NCBI GenBank assembly: GCA_963855995.1
Contig: OY979717.1
Coordinates: forward strand, 8,233,290-8,297,289
Length of the DNA: 64,000 nucleotides
DNA from: Muricea muricata
Taxonomy: Eukaryota; Cnidaria; Anthozoa; Malacalcyonacea; Plexauridae
Reading direction: 5' to 3'
This document shows, piece by piece, positions 1 to 15,400 of the stretch (position 1 is its first letter; each line of letters starts with the position of its first letter). A program made the position numbers and the translations under genes. The notes beneath the pieces were generated by a model. It was not told the DNA's origin. It ran no database searches and saw nothing but the letters and a program-made list of their open reading frames with translations.

Positions 1-425
1 TTGATTGGGATATATTTTTCCAGTGAAATTGATATAAATATAAACATGAAATTTGATCAGGCGCTAAAACCACGAATTATTTTGGAATGTACGGCGATAC
101 GAATTATTATATCATCAATATCTGCCGGTGTCTGTGAATGGGGTTTTCCTATTTTTTTGTCAATCTTGTCCGAAATTTGCTTAAATATCCACATTTTGCC
201 CTTCATTAGGTCAAGCTATTCCCTCAAATTTCATGCTCAGATTGCCGCAAATGGCGATTCTGGGAGTCTAGATTTCAAAATTTTCCGGGGGAGTTCCCCC
301 GGACCCCCCCCCCCCCCATGTGCATCGGACTCGCACCTTCGGCGCTCGTTGCGAAATAGCATGACCACTCGCATCAAGCTGGCTTCGCCACTGTGATAAA
401 CAAAGATCTTAAAGTGTCTCCTTAC
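1..425. other. Non-coding left edge with C-rich run
   Basis: No exon was recognised on either strand. The stretch holds a GGGGGAGTTCCCCC dyad near 288-301, followed by a run of about 14 C, and looks like dispersed repeat sequence. The next GTF3C3 exon expected on the minus strand is not here, so the terminal exon or exons lie left of the window. Confidence 0.5.
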
Positions 426-3400
426 CTAAAGCATATCTATAATTTCCGGACGTGAGAGCGTTGTGACCATTTATCATTTGAAGAGCAAAATTTTCAGGAT
501 TCTTTAGCAATAATCGAAGACAAAACTTCTGATGTTTTGAGTCACCATTACCAACCATAATCCTGGCAAACATGTTCCAAAGATGTTTACAATCTGGAAG
601 ATAACATTACAAGTTCCGTACGGGTGTTTCGTGGCGTATGAACAAGGTAAAGTTTACTTTACTTGTACTTCTAAATCAGTCTATTTGCCTCTCTGAAATG
701 GATAACCAAACTAGTCTTATATTGTTGATCACTAACTGTCCAAACTTACAAAGACCTTATAATTGTCACTTTCTCATTTCCTGAATGAACAACACATAAT
801 AGGTATGTTTCTCACCTTGTTTTCTGAGAAGAACGACACGAATCACACTGAATGCTGCCGCTATATTTCCATTACAGTAACACGCAGTTATACCAAGGAA
901 ATCTAGCTCACGCTGGTAGATTTTAATGCCACTAAACTGTACCGAGCCCATTGCACATTTTATTATATATTCCAGCTCAGAAAAACGACCAACTTTATGT
1001 AACGCTTTGGCAACCTAGAAAATAGAGCTAATCATATTGTAAACAAATACTAGTACTTGTACTAACGCACACAAAACATCTGTCCGCAGTGAAACTGGAA
1101 TTAACCTTTCATGCACGTGTGACTGAGAAATTAGGTATTGTAATCAATGTAATCAAACACTATCGCTGGGTACTATCTAGAATGTGCTTCAGAGCATATG
1201 TTTATCATACCTTTATGAGTAGACTCCACCATTCTTCTCGTCTTATGTCTACAAACATTCCTCCTTGAACTATAAAACGTTCCCGCGTGTCAAAATAAGC
1301 AAACACACAACACAAAAAGCACTCAATGACAGATAAGATAGCGATTACCGAGACAATTTGCAAAATAGGATATATTTATGTAAACTACCAGTATCATCAT
1401 TATTCAGTGAAAGCCAGACGAGAGAAAATTAGTTTAAATAACGATAAATATGAATTTATCACTGATGTCAAGGAAAACAGAATATTGAGCTTACGGAATT
1501 ATGTGGAAGAGCTTTTAAAGCTGTAATACAAGTTACTTTTTGTAATACCAACGCTTTTTTGTTGAGATATTTCAGTTTGATTTTTTGTTTATTCCATTTA
1601 TTACGTCACAATTTGCATATTAATGATTATCAGAAAGTAGAAAGGGTTTTTTTATATAAAGAAACGATTTGGAAAATAAATGGTATGATTATGTTTGTCC
1701 GATAATACCAGGTCAATGTTTCAAGAATTTTGTTCATTCAAGACATATATGATGAGGTGATCAACATTGTATAACGAATAAAATGTAAGACGTCACTCAA
1801 TAGTGCGCAAACAAAAAATCGAACTGAAATATGTATAGATCTCATCAACGAAGCACTGTAACAAAAAAGTATAAAAGAACGTGTATTCTAGATTTGTGAG
1901 TTCACATCAGTAGCGCAGCCAGCTCGAAGATTTAGTCCCGCTATGCAACTAAATAGTCGGGCTAGCTACGCCACTAGTTCACATCATGCAATAAAAATTT
2001 TCTTTTTATACGCACTTTCAAGAAGGCGGTATAAGAAATGAATAATTTACATGGTATGTATGCTAGACACTGTATCATGACAGTGTATTAATTTTTCCTC
2101 CGTATAACCCGAAGATGTTTTGTCGACCGGCATGTGATACAGTTTTGCTTTCCATTATATTGTTTACACGTTTGAAGTTCCTAGAAAAAAATGCTAGTCA
2201 GGAAGAAATTCCAAAAAATTTGTTTTGGACAGTTACGACGCGGGTTTCGGATTTCTTTTACCTACGAGCGAAGCCCGAATCAACTATTATCTCATAGCAA
2301 TCGAGAGCAAGCGATCCAATTGTTTTAGTAGAACCAAAATTAAACATGAAATATTCAACAAAAAATCGATTGTCAAGTACTACCAATTTTTAAAACGAAA
2401 TCTCAAGTACAATACGAGTACAATAGCCAATCAAATGACAGCATTTGCAACAGTATACTATAACATGATTCTACTGTCTAAGTATATTTAATACTTATTT
2501 TTTGAAAAACAATCTACAATGGTTATGGCCATATAATGTATGTACAGCCTTGTTGTTCCTACATTACTATATTGAATTAGATTTCTTCTATATAGTGTCA
2601 AATTTGCAGAGTTGTGCACAACTCCTTACACTAACTACATTAATTATACAAAGAAATTATACATGCTATATGCACTATATTACAACAGTCAGATTACTGG
2701 TTTTAATTATTTTGCATTCCTACGTGTATATTTTTCAAATGCCTCGTTAAATGACCTGGATTGTTAAATGTCTTTGAACAACGGGAACATTGGTATGGAC
2801 GCTCTCCGGTATGAATCAAAATATGTCTTTTCAAATTTCCACAAATTGAAAATGCTCTGGAGCAAATATTACACTGATACGGTTTAATTCCTGTATGAAC
2901 TCTGCTGTGAACCTCCAAGGCACTTTTCTTCGGAAATATCATGTGACATTCTTCACAAATAAAGTTCGTTCTCTCTAAATGTAACAAAAACCCACGTAAA
3001 AACGTTCTCCATACTCACTTGTCTGGGCCAGGGGTAAGTTCAAGCGTGATTTCCACATGACGTGGGAAGTCGGCGAGTAGTTTTGTCGGTGATTATTCAT
3101 GATCATTAGAGAACTTTTGTTGGAGGTTTACGTCAAATGGCAAATCTCAGACACTGAACCATACGATTTACGTAAGAGTTTTTAAATCTGTCCTAAAAAC
3201 TGATCCCAGAGACTTTATAATTGACGGTAAATAGCTGAATTCCTCGATAGTCCGTGAGCGTGACGTTTCCATAAAACTGCACTGGGCAGGTCTAGCCCAG
3301 AGGTCTGGCCGAACAAATTAAGCCACGAAACCAAGCTAAGAGCCAAGTTAACAAGCAAACTATTGAAATGTAAACTGATTAAAGTAATAGACAATTTTAC

Positions 3401-6400
3401 ATTTGACCCCTTCACCTTTTGCCCATTACTGTAATTGTAGATTGCATTAATAAAGGCTCTTCTGTCACACGGTGCAATTTTTCTTGCAACTTGCAACGCA
3501 ATTCTACTCTTAATGTTTGGTATGTTAAAAATATATGGGCAAACTGTGATGGAAACATGTATTTGCCAATATTACATCTCCCAAGAGTAGAATTGCATTG
3601 CAAGTTGCATGAAAAATTGCACCGTGTGACAGGGCCTTAAAAACTGCATCACTATTTGCTCATGTATCTTGCATGTTTTTTTATACATTTATACCATTTT
3701 ACAGAAGACTTAAAAATTAATTTGTCTGTGCTGTTTAGCATGGCCATGGTCAATGGCAGTATCCATATACTGAACAATATACCATGTTTTAATACAACGA
3801 AAGCAATATAAACCTTATCAAAAGAAATTATACTCAAGCTTAATCGTGAAAATATCATTGTTTTTCTCCAAAATGATTCCATATCGAACAATTTCATTTC
3901 AATTGACATTTCATACTATGTCTCCAAATATAACACTTCCTGTGCCGAGAAGCTATAATTAAAGTTACAATATTGCACAGCAAACAGTCAATGTAAACAA
4001 CAATTATGTTCCAATAGTAATTTATATGCCTAGCTTTTTCTACTCACCCCACATGGAAACATTTTCCAAGCATGCGTGAAAATGGGAACAAATTATGGAC
4101 ATGCAAGCACATTCCATGCAATAATGTATCCAAGAAAATTTCCAAAACTATTCTATATCATCTTAATTTTCTAAATAAACGCAGTGACATTTTTTTCTAC
4201 TTAAAACTTATCCTCTGGAAAGCAAAAAAAAAATATGGGGCAATAGCAGTTGCAAAGGTCAAAGAATTCGGTCGTGATGAAAATGCATCCACTTTCGTAC
4301 GCATGCATAAAAAGTCCCGGCAAATAGTTGTATGGCAATAGACGCAAAATGAAGCAGTATCCGTCTTAACAATGTCAAACTAACAAAAATTATACGTGAA
4401 AAATGAGCTGTATCACAAGTTTAAAATACAGAGAAATCTGTTTTAATCCAGCTTGGCGTACCGAGCGCTATTGAATGCCTCGTACACAAAGAGGTAAATA
4501 TACAGCCACACAGATAAAAAACCGAATACTTGTTTGCTTTCGTAAGGCGTTGATATTAGCCTAATTATTCTAAGAACATTTTTAACCAGAATCTCTTATA
4601 TACATGCCTGTAGGTTTCGCAAACAAAGATACAGGCTAGCTATAAACACTTGCAATACAGACAAAAATAATTGAATAACGGATGCATTGTGCTTGAATAA
4701 TGTCTGCAGCTACATGTACGATTGTTAATTCCTTACCTCTGACTCTGTGACTCCGCATATGCTTCATTTTTCCAGCAGAACTGAAGAAAATTCTGTTGCA
4801 ATGATCACAGTTAAATCTTTTTTCTTGTGCACGATCCTTCGAGGTATTTGAAATGCATTGCACGGATTCAGGCATGAAGGGAGTATAGATGTATTCAACT
4901 GGCTTCGCTTTTTCGTTCTTTTCTCCACGTCCAGAAAGATCCCCCGTTTTGAGATGGGTACGTTTATGACATTGCAAGGCATCAGATCTAGCAAAAGATT
5001 TTCCACAAACCTCGCACTGAAAAGGTTTTTCCCCCGTATGTGTGCGTTCATGAGATTGCAAGTGTGATCTCCACTTGAACGATCTCTTGCAAAACGAACA
5101 GTATAATTTAGCATTAGCTGTGCTTGCTTTCAGAACTGATGACGATGATGATGGGGGCTGTTCTTGTTTAACAATAGTAATCGGCAGACTAAAATCTTCT
5201 TCAAAACAACATTTCTCCTTACAAGACCATGCTCCACAACATCTTATAACACTCACTCGTTGATTGTTAATATCCATGGTGGCAATATCATTTGCAGTTT
5301 CCACATTCATCTTGGCAGCATGTCACAAAAATGTTCTTGTATGGTCTATAAAAATTACGATATGGGTTTCAAGAATCCAACCTGAACTGCACCTACAGTA
5401 ATATAGACCTAACTCTGTGCTAACGATGACGATGAGCATTATAATTCCTTGCCGGCCTATGCCACCGTAGCTGTTTTCACTCGCCGACATAATCAAAATA
5501 TATCTACCACTACGACTACACTATTCGACGTGATTTTATAGGACCCACCTTGAGTGTATCGCTGTGAAATTCTTGTATTTGTTCAATTCAGAAGCAAATG
5601 AATTGTTACAACTTGCTTTGTACGTGCATGGATGCCATGACTTTCTCTACGCAGACCTTTAGCAGACCTTCAGACCCAGATAATCGATGAATTTGATACC
5701 GCTGACTGTTGATGACCGATGAACACACAGATACAATTTTATAGTCGTTTGCACCTCAAGTTTGATCAATGCGATTTCATGAATAAAACGCTACACTATG
5801 TTCTTGATCACGACATTGATTCCTTTACTAGTAATTTTCAGGCAGCAGTCAAATACAGGAATAATCCGTGTTTTAAATGTGTTGAATGTACGATATTCTG
5901 TAATTATTTTCCAGTCTGCTAAAATGAGAGAGACTATTATTGTCGTTTTTCGTACCTCCGTATTTCGATTTCGGCATCTTAACATAAACATGGTCATCAA
6001 AGAAATGAGCAAGAACTGCATCTTACATGATTATAACCGCATAGATAATAGTGTGACGTATATAATGACGAGAGAATCGTCGTAGAACTTTTTTTTACCA
6101 AACCTTATGACGTCTGTGTAACAGTCGTGTAAATAAAGTCATAGAAACTGAAGTAAAAATTTTGCCAGTATCAGTGAGTTTCTTAGATTTTTTGCATTAA
6201 ACATTTCCAGGTTTAAACACTTCTATGTTAGATACCAGGTGTAAGGTACTAAGCAGTATAACCTATTTGAAAACCTTGTAGGTCAACCTTTGAATGATGT
6301 TAAATACTTCATGGTGTCATGTGTCATATGCTTCCCGATTTGTTGTTTGACCTGTTTGGGTCATAAGAATATCATCAGTCTCCTTTTTTATAGTTAAAAC

Positions 6401-9400
6401 TACAAACTTGTATGTATTTTTGGCACTGAGACACAGTCTATATTTTGTACTTTTGTAGATGAAGCTTAATCTATTTTTCATAAAGACTTCTTTGATACTG
6501 CTATTCAAAATATCTCACCAAATATAACAGATAGTTACTTTCAAATCCCAGAAAATATACACTTGTTCTATTTCTAATAATTATTTATCATTCGGTTGGT
6601 CTTAGTCAACTACGAGAACTCAATTACCAGGCAAGTTTGACGAAGCTAAATGATAAGAGGCAATGTGCTAATTGCATGTGCAAGCCGTCTATTCCCAATT
6701 ATTATTGGTGATTTAATCGTTTATCTAATCGATTCTTTAATCAGAAAACGTTTCGCCATGTTTACTTAATTTTTAAATCAATTTTGTATCTTTCAAAGCA
6801 ATTTTGCAATTGCAATTTTGCCGTTGAGGCGGTTGCGAACACGCCGATATCACTTCCGGAACTAGCTAAACATGCCACATGACGCCCACCAGTGACGCAA
6901 GCTTTCTTAAAATTTTGTTGTTATGCAAGTTGGGTCACGTCAATAGCACCGTGATCACGCCAGCTACTTGATCTTAGAATACTGAAAAGAATTTTTTCCC
7001 ACGATTGTGGAGCATGTATACCACATAATTATTTCGTACTGTTTTTAATAATTTAATAATTTCATTACTTCCACCTCATACTACTGCCGGCCATATAAGT
7101 TTACAGATGTAAGCAGCAATTACTGGTAATCGCGACTGGTCGCGTAAAATTGTTCTGACATATTTTCCTACGATTGTTTGTGCATTCAGTTTAACTCCAC
7201 CTTTTTAGTAACTCAAATCTGATGTCACAAACGTAACGTTTTCCTAAATATATAGCCATTATAACCTTAAAAATGATAAATTTTGCGTTTATTCTAGCAT
7301 TTATGTATCTTGCACATGCATGTGCACATGCAAGCTGATTGAAAGGTACAAGTGTCATGTAATATCACTAAAATCACCAAATATAAATTGGAGAAATGGC
7401 AAAAGATTGCGATTCAGGTCTTATCACAATAACAACTTTGAACAATCGTACATAATATTGCTTAAGCATGCTCAAAGTTTAAATTTTCGGTTTCGATTGG
7501 ACAAAGCCACATTATCACTTGCCCGTGGACAAAACGTCATGTCCACCGCGTTGCTATGGTTGCGACTTGCGAGGATAACAGGAATTGTGCTAACAGGTCA
7601 AAAACCGTGCGTATAACAATAGAGTTGACGTTCGCGGGCATAAATATGTTTTTGGCCCGACTCAGAATCATTTTAGCCCGAGCGTAGCGAAGGTTAAAAT
7701 GAGCTCTGAGGAGGGCCAAGAACATATTTATGCCCAAGAACATGAACTCTGTTACTATTATAATAACTTTAAAGGCCATATATTTGAGCAAAAACTTGAA
7801 ATGTCGCTCAAAAGTAGGCATTTAAAATGATATATAAATTGGCTATTACGTCATCGGGCTTCAATGTATTTGAGCCCGTTGATTTGTTTATTTTAGCCCG
7901 CAAAATACGTCACAATGCTCGCTAAAGTTATTATAATATACAATAACAATGAGCACAAACAAAACACTTATTTACTGAACCCTCTGCAAAACAGTATATT
8001 TTGTGATCCTTCATCCTTGACCTCGACTGTCTTCGCCTCGGAACATGGACCGTCCGGAATTAAAAAACATATTCTTTCCAAACCTCGTACCCAGGGTCTT
8101 CAAACCTCCGCGGGATATCCATGGCATGAAAAAGAGAAAAGACCCTGGGTACGAGGTTGACTGTTTCCTTCGGGCAGTTCGAAATTTAATATGGCGGTTG
8201 ACAGCGCAACAGAGCATACAGAGTTTCCGCTTCTCATTAATTACGCGCGCGCCTGCAGGCTCCCCCTCAAAATACTCCAGGGGCTATCTATACGGGGGGA
8301 GAAGGACTTTCTTTAGCGCACTGACTAAGCTTTAGGCCAAGCTAATATGTATCGCTTCAATTTTCCCGCCTCGATTTCAAACTTGTTTCGTATCCATTCA
8401 AGCAAAACTCGAATGGTCAAAGTTTATTATAACCTTCAGCAGCTGCTTGAAATTAGTGCTATAAATTGTGTGCATCATTGTGTACATATATAAATACATT
8501 TTTTAAACACTTATTTAATGACGTGACCAGGGTCTGAATAAATTTAATAGCGTAGATATCCGAGTTCTGGCGAATTATCGCGAAAATATTTTCTTCTGAA
8601 AACCTGCACAAACCCTTGTCAAGTCAAGCTAAAAAAATCTTTGTTAAGTACTATGCAAAGAAAGCGGATTAAAACAGATATGAGAGTACCTCTCAATTCC
8701 TCTGGTATGTCTTCACAAACTTTCCTCATCCGTGCAAGAGCAATTTTGTAGTTACGGTTCAAGTTATTGGCTATAAGGATGAAGAGAAGCAAGAACTTAT
8801 GGCTAGAAATGTATGTTGAAGTTTAGAGCTGTTTGCCTTTTGTAACCCATTGATTAAAAATGAGCGTTGACTAATCTCAGACCAAGAAGTAATTAATAGT
8901 ACTTGACCCAGGGATGACGCGAAACTAGTAGTCGAAATTTGTGTTTTAAATTTCGCCATTAAAAAACTATCTTGCAGGATATACCGGTCTGTGGCAAATG
9001 TTTAATACAACCATTGTTCGTTTTGTACCTATTTTGCTCAACTCCAACCACTGTAGTCCATATAGTTTACTGTCAATAGTCTTCAAAAAGGTATCCACCG
9101 AATAGGATAGACATTCAGACATAAAAACGACGTCTAAGATGAAAAATGTAGTGTAACACACAGCTTCATGTTGCCAACTGATGTCAGTGGCGCCACGAAG
9201 AATTACAAATTGCTGCTTCAATATCGACATTTTATGCATTAAATAACGTACGTATTTCGCTTAAATCGATATGGGTGTAACTTTGAAGATCTTTTCCCCC
9301 GATAAGCTTAATAAACCATGCACTAATTGTGGTAGAGTCGAAAAATATTGTTATAAACAGACACAAGTGTGACACGTTCACTTTGTCGTTCATGTTTCTT

Positions 9401-12400
9401 TGCCGATTTCAGAATTCGTAAAATTGACCAATCACAGCGAAGCACAAAAGTTCTAAACATTTGCCACAGACCAGGATATAGCTAACTTACATTGTAAACT
9501 CTTATCATAATAAATATCAGCCATATATTGAGCGAGGAGTTTAAGACCATCAGCCAGAAAATCTTCGAATTTATGTTGCGAATATAAGAGTAAACATCGA
9601 TGATAAAGTAGCTTGACTTCCTAAAACATAACGTAAACACAACATGAAGTATACATCTAGGTACAAAATAGAGCTTGCATGTATCTTAAATAATAGTAAG
9701 ACAATGATAGGAGCAAAAATCATGCTGAACGTTTTCACAATGCCTTAATTATTGAGTAAAGTAAATTATAATACAGCTGCATTTGTAAATTCGAAACGCT
9801 CGTTGGCTAATAGTCAACACGGAAACATTCCCGCCGCTCATCTGTGAAGTTCATTTAACCATTTTTGTGCTATATTATAAAAGAAACAAAACATTTTTCT
9901 CGAAATTGTGTGAGAAGACATCTTCCTGCGAGCGTCGTGTTTCCACACATTTTCAGGTTTTTCCAATTTCCCTTCGTGTTGAAACAATTCAAAAAAGGTT
10001 GTCGTTAAAAAACTATAAATCTAAGCGCACAAAGCCTCATGGGAGGAGAGTTTCAAGATCGGCAGACTTCATTCCCTCTGCACGCATGTCCCCAGGGAGA
10101 GGCTAGGGTATTTTCGTGAGCCGTGATTAGCGTTATTTGCGTATCGTGATTCGCGATTATTTCAAAAAATACAGTTCAGTGAATTGTGATTGAAATGTGT
10201 TCCATGAATAGCGAAGACCTAAAAAGCTGGCTCGGGCATTTTAATTTGACCAATATTTTTTGCCATTATTTATACATTTTTTTGGTTTAATACTCGACTC
10301 GATCTAATTCAACAAAAGGTCAAAATTTCAAAACATTTGCTTTTCTGTGTCATGTTGTCTAGAGTGTTTTTAAAAAAATCGTGAAAATGAAATTATCTAT
10401 TTGTTATTCGTAAAATCTAAAAAGGACCTTTGCTATTTCGTGACAACTCCCCTTCCCTCCCTCTTTCTTACGTTGCCCCTCCCAAACACCTCGCTAGAAT
10501 AAAAAAGCTCGTGGGGAGATACCTGAGTTGAAAGCAATTTAATATCTGTTTGTGTTTTCAGCTCAACATTTTCGTCAGATCTCATTTCGATATCACCGTC
10601 TTCACCAAGCCCCAAATCTTGATCTTCGTTTGGCATTTCTGAAAACATAACAATTTAAACTCTCTTGTTCATACACGAGTTGTTACAGAGCTGACCACTC
10701 GTGTAAAGCAGCTCACAACATAGAAGCACAGATATGTGTCTGCAGCGTAATTATATTCTTCAATAAAAGGATATCTCATTTCTCCAACTCACTCGAACAT
10801 TTCTAATTAAAATAGCTTGAGCTCGAGACGTTTTTGATATATACTGAGGGAAAGTCTACCAAATAAGAAGAATAAAGTGTTCAGGGTTATTTATGATCAC
10901 GTTGGCGACCTGGGTTGTAACGTCGGATAAAGTCAACTGAACAGGACGGGCTGACATTCTGGACGATTCCATCTTCTCACACCCGGCACTCGCGACTTCA
11001 ATATCAATTCGTCCTGGCCATTACACCAAAATCCAACTTTCAAATTTGGACTTATTTGGTACACCCTGGGGAACGACGTGATCTAAACATAGCATGCATT
11101 TCCTCCACGGACTTAAAATGGTTTGTCATGCGCTCTGCCCATGCAGCAGGCTCTACGGTAGGTACGATGTAGGAATTATTGAAGAAATACCTTCTAATAC
11201 TTTGAGTGCCTTATCGCTTTGTCCCAGTCTTTGGTACAGTGTGGAAAGTGTAAACCTTGCTTCAGAATGACCAGGTGCGAGAGAAACCACCCAGGAATAA
11301 GCCTCCGCTGCCTCTTCTTCTTTTCCTAACGTTGACAGACATTCCGCTTTCTTTAGCCAAACAGCAGCCTAAAATTGACGAAATTCGAAAAAAAAGGAGC
11401 TAATATTATTAGCAGATTTACGAACATGTTCACGGTACGTGTGGTTTCTAACTCTGCAATTGTTGATGAAAACGCTACGGCCTACGTAGAATATAATATG
11501 AGATGTCACTTTGATTTTCCTTGTACAAAATATTCTGAAATCGTGAGGATCTGGCCCGACTGTATATGAATAGTCCGAGCGCATGTCTATCTTGCTTGAT
11601 CGAGACAATTGCTTAGGACAACGACAACGGTAAACTATATGCAAGCAGGAATGAAATTAAACTGTTGATTCCTTGCATGCATGCAGGAATGTTATGCGTA
11701 AAAAAATGTCGCATGATTGTCTACGTTAAACATTTCGCTTTAAGGGGGTTGGGAATGACGTCGCCGGCTATACCTTTCCAGTCTAGATGCATCATATAAT
11801 TTATTTCAATTGCTATTGAGCTGGAAATATTCAGACCAAAAACCATGTAACCGATGTAATTCAGTTTTTTTTAGTAACCACGTGATTTTGTATCCGACGT
11901 TTTTCTGAATCTGTCAGTCTCCAATGTGTTTGATACTATCGTTGATTTCAGGTCACTTTTCAATTTCGCTTCGAAGTTCGTTGCGATGTTCAAAAGTTCA
12001 TTTCAGAATTCGCAAGCTGGTTTGTAAACTAAGAATTTGATTGGCTTCTTTGAGTTCAGGGGCCAATCACAGCCTTTGTTTGCAAACCGGCTTGCGAATT
12101 CTGAAATGAACTTTTGAACTTCGCAACGAAGTAAAGTGAAAAGTGACCTGAAATCGACGATAATCGCACATATTGATAATAATTAGTATCTAATTCTGCA
12201 ACTAATTATAAACTGAAATAAAATTCCCACTGCACGTATTTACCTGTCCAAACTGCTCGGTTTTTACTAGAGGATCCAACAAAAACAAAGCCTCTTCATA
12301 AAAGCCTACAATAATAAATTACACATGAATTATACATGAATACATGTGCACATAACTATCGTGATGACAATGGTATGTTGAAAGAGGTAAAATGTTTTAT

Positions 12401-15400
12401 AACATGAACGTCGCTGCCCACCCGTCTCACAGTACGCATCAGCAACGTCCAAATACAAATCTCCAACTTCTTCAATAGGTTCCAGAAATATCGGTGAAAT
12501 AACTTCCTGTAACATTATTTCAAATGAGACAGACATAGATGAGGGAACTAACCAGGGAATTATATTATTTCTTATGTCACAGTAGGGGTGTAACCACAGT
12601 GGAACTAACGCTTTAATTGAAAGAGTGTGTGAATACTTATATTTTTTTGTTCTGCCCGATTTCACCCCTCCGCTCGCCCCCTATTAAAGCGTTAGCCACG
12701 CCCCTGTCACTGCTGCACGTATTAAAGTTACGATACATAAAACATTTTCCGTGTTGATGTCCAGTCATATCAACACGAGTGAAAATTGGGAAAACGAGAA
12801 ATTGTGGGGAAACACGAGTCTTTTACTAAATTTTAAATCTACGTTTTTATAATTTCGACGAGTGTTGATATTAACGTATATCAACACGGAAAAAATGTTT
12901 CATATATTTTTTTATAATATAGCATAAAAAATTTAAAATTACTTCAACAGAAGAACAAATGGAAAATTCCAGTGTTGTTACCAACACTGCTCTCGGCCAA
13001 TGATCGTTTAGAATTTACAAACACTATAACATAAAAATCACATCGCAGACTGAATATATCCACATGGTATTAATCAACAATGATTTCCTCACCTGAATAA
13101 CCTCAAGTTTTGCCTTACAGTGGATAAGACAGATAGTCATCTTAGCCCTAATATCAACTGGAAGATCTTCTGGTGCATGAAATGAGTAATCAGAAAGTTT
13201 ATCCTTGCTAAGATCTTCATCAGAAAGCACTTCAGCAGCATTTACAAGGGAATTGCAGTACTCAGAATCCACGAACTGGATGTTACAATACTGACATATA
13301 ACCTAACAAATAAAAAAATAGCATGATTGTGGACTAGGATAGTCGATTTTTTTCAGTTTTAACGGGTTCATGTTACTAAGGTACATATACAATGCTACCT
13401 GAAATGCTTTGTGAAACTTTCGAAGTGACATATAGAGCTCCGACAGGATGTTCACATCTAGCAAAAGAAAGCATGATGGTGTGAAACACGTGTAGTTGTA
13501 ATCACTAAAGAACATCGCAACGGGCTTTAGCGCCAGAATAGAACGAAAACATTGCTAACGGCATGCCTTGACATTGGACAGTTTGTTTTGGTACACAACC
13601 TGGGAAGCTGCCGCACAATGCAGTTTTCAACAGTCTATAGTTCTCTCTCCAATGCAAGTATGGTAATAGTCTAAAAATTAAATTTCGCTAACGACTGTAG
13701 CACATTACGAATAACGCAGAACTTTCTTGAATATACGGATATACACCCCAAACCTGCGATGCAGCAATTGCAGAGTGAACGTGGAACAATGGCTCTTCTG
13801 GTCACAACACAATTTCCATCTATTACATGAAGTACCTTCAAACTTTATCTCATCCGGATATTTCTTAAATGCTTTGACCAAAACTTCGATTGCTTTGTCG
13901 TCTAGACCTTCAATATGATACAGCTAAAGAAAAAATATGATTTATTTTCCAAAATTTCACTCATTTACCGTTGTGAAATACTTTATCCATTCTAAAATAC
14001 AAGAAAGATGACAACGCCGAATACACATTAGTTTGCTCATTTGTAATTTTGCTTCTTGATAAGTTTACCCTCGTTAACCAAGAATACTCACCTGAGCTAC
14101 ATTTTTCGCAAAAACGAAATATTTTGCTCCATCATCTGGCAAAATCTAAAGTGGATTAAATTATTGCTGTTTTGTTGTTCAATGTTAATGTTGCTGTTAA
14201 TATAAATAGCCTAAATACCATTGGAGTCATAAGATGACAGCCATGCAGTCAATGCCTCATCAAATTTATCGTTGTGTTACACGCACGCTCGTATACTAAA
14301 ACGATACATTCGTGCCTGAAACGTAACGCTGTAATAAACAATTATTAGACTGTTCACTGACCGAGACCTTGATAATTCTACATAAATTCACATTGTAAGA
14401 TACGGACTGCTCCAAATTTGCATGCCGCATGCTTAACCTATAAATAACTTAATTATCGGTACTGCTACTACCTGTAGATAACTCAATTATCGATACTGCT
14501 ACTACCCGCAAATAATTGAATTACCTGTAGCTTACGTCATTAATATGGGCTATATTTACCTGTCCTAAATTAACCAATCACATATACGAAGAGTTCATTG
14601 TCACAATTACGCATAAAACAGCTTGATTGTGGCTATAATAAATTAGATTAATATTATTACCTTCAGTATATTCTCGTACACTTCCATCTGTTTCTTGGGA
14701 AGTTTCAGATTTTCATAAATTGAAGCTTTCGTTATGAGAATATCGACATTAGTTGGATCTTTCTTACTTGCTGGAACAGATTTAGAGAAGATAGTTAAGA
14801 GGACTGCATGCAGTGTGTACTTAGGCTGAAATGAAACCATTAAACTTCAAATCTTTAGGAGTTTTTTCATAATGTTGAAAGATAGTGATTTTAAATCACG
14901 ATGAATTTCCACTTAACCATCTTATATTCTTGTGATAAACAACCTTCATTAAAGCATGTCAGAGCTTCTTGCGAGTTTCCTTTTCTCAGGGACGTTTGAC
15001 CCAATTCAATCCACTCCTCGCAATCAACGGCTCCCAAATGAGCAGCAATTAATTTGTACTAAAACGTAATTATAATTGAAATATTACAACATCGCAGATA
15101 AGCAGATAAGTAGAAAAATTGGATAAAACGACAAAGAAAGTGTCTGGCAAAGTTTTGTCACAATAGACGACGTCTTCATCGAAGACTGGTGGAATCATAG
15201 GTGCACGGTTAGGGTCATAGGGCCAAAGTTCGCTTTTCTCAAAATTTGAGAATCAAAATACATATTCCTAAAAAGGTACTCGTCTCGTACAAAGACCAGC
15301 TAACGCGACTTACTTGTTATTTAAGAGGCGTTAGAAGTCCTCACGTCATGCCAGAGTTAAACAATGAATTGCAATGCAATGTGGGAAACATCTGGGAAAA

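Noticed and set aside
8771-9239. Minus-strand frames in GTF3C3 intron 14 considered as extra GTF3C3 exons
   Set aside because: The frames show no similarity to TFIIIC102, and exon 14 (9491) joins exon 15 (8770) in correct phase without them.
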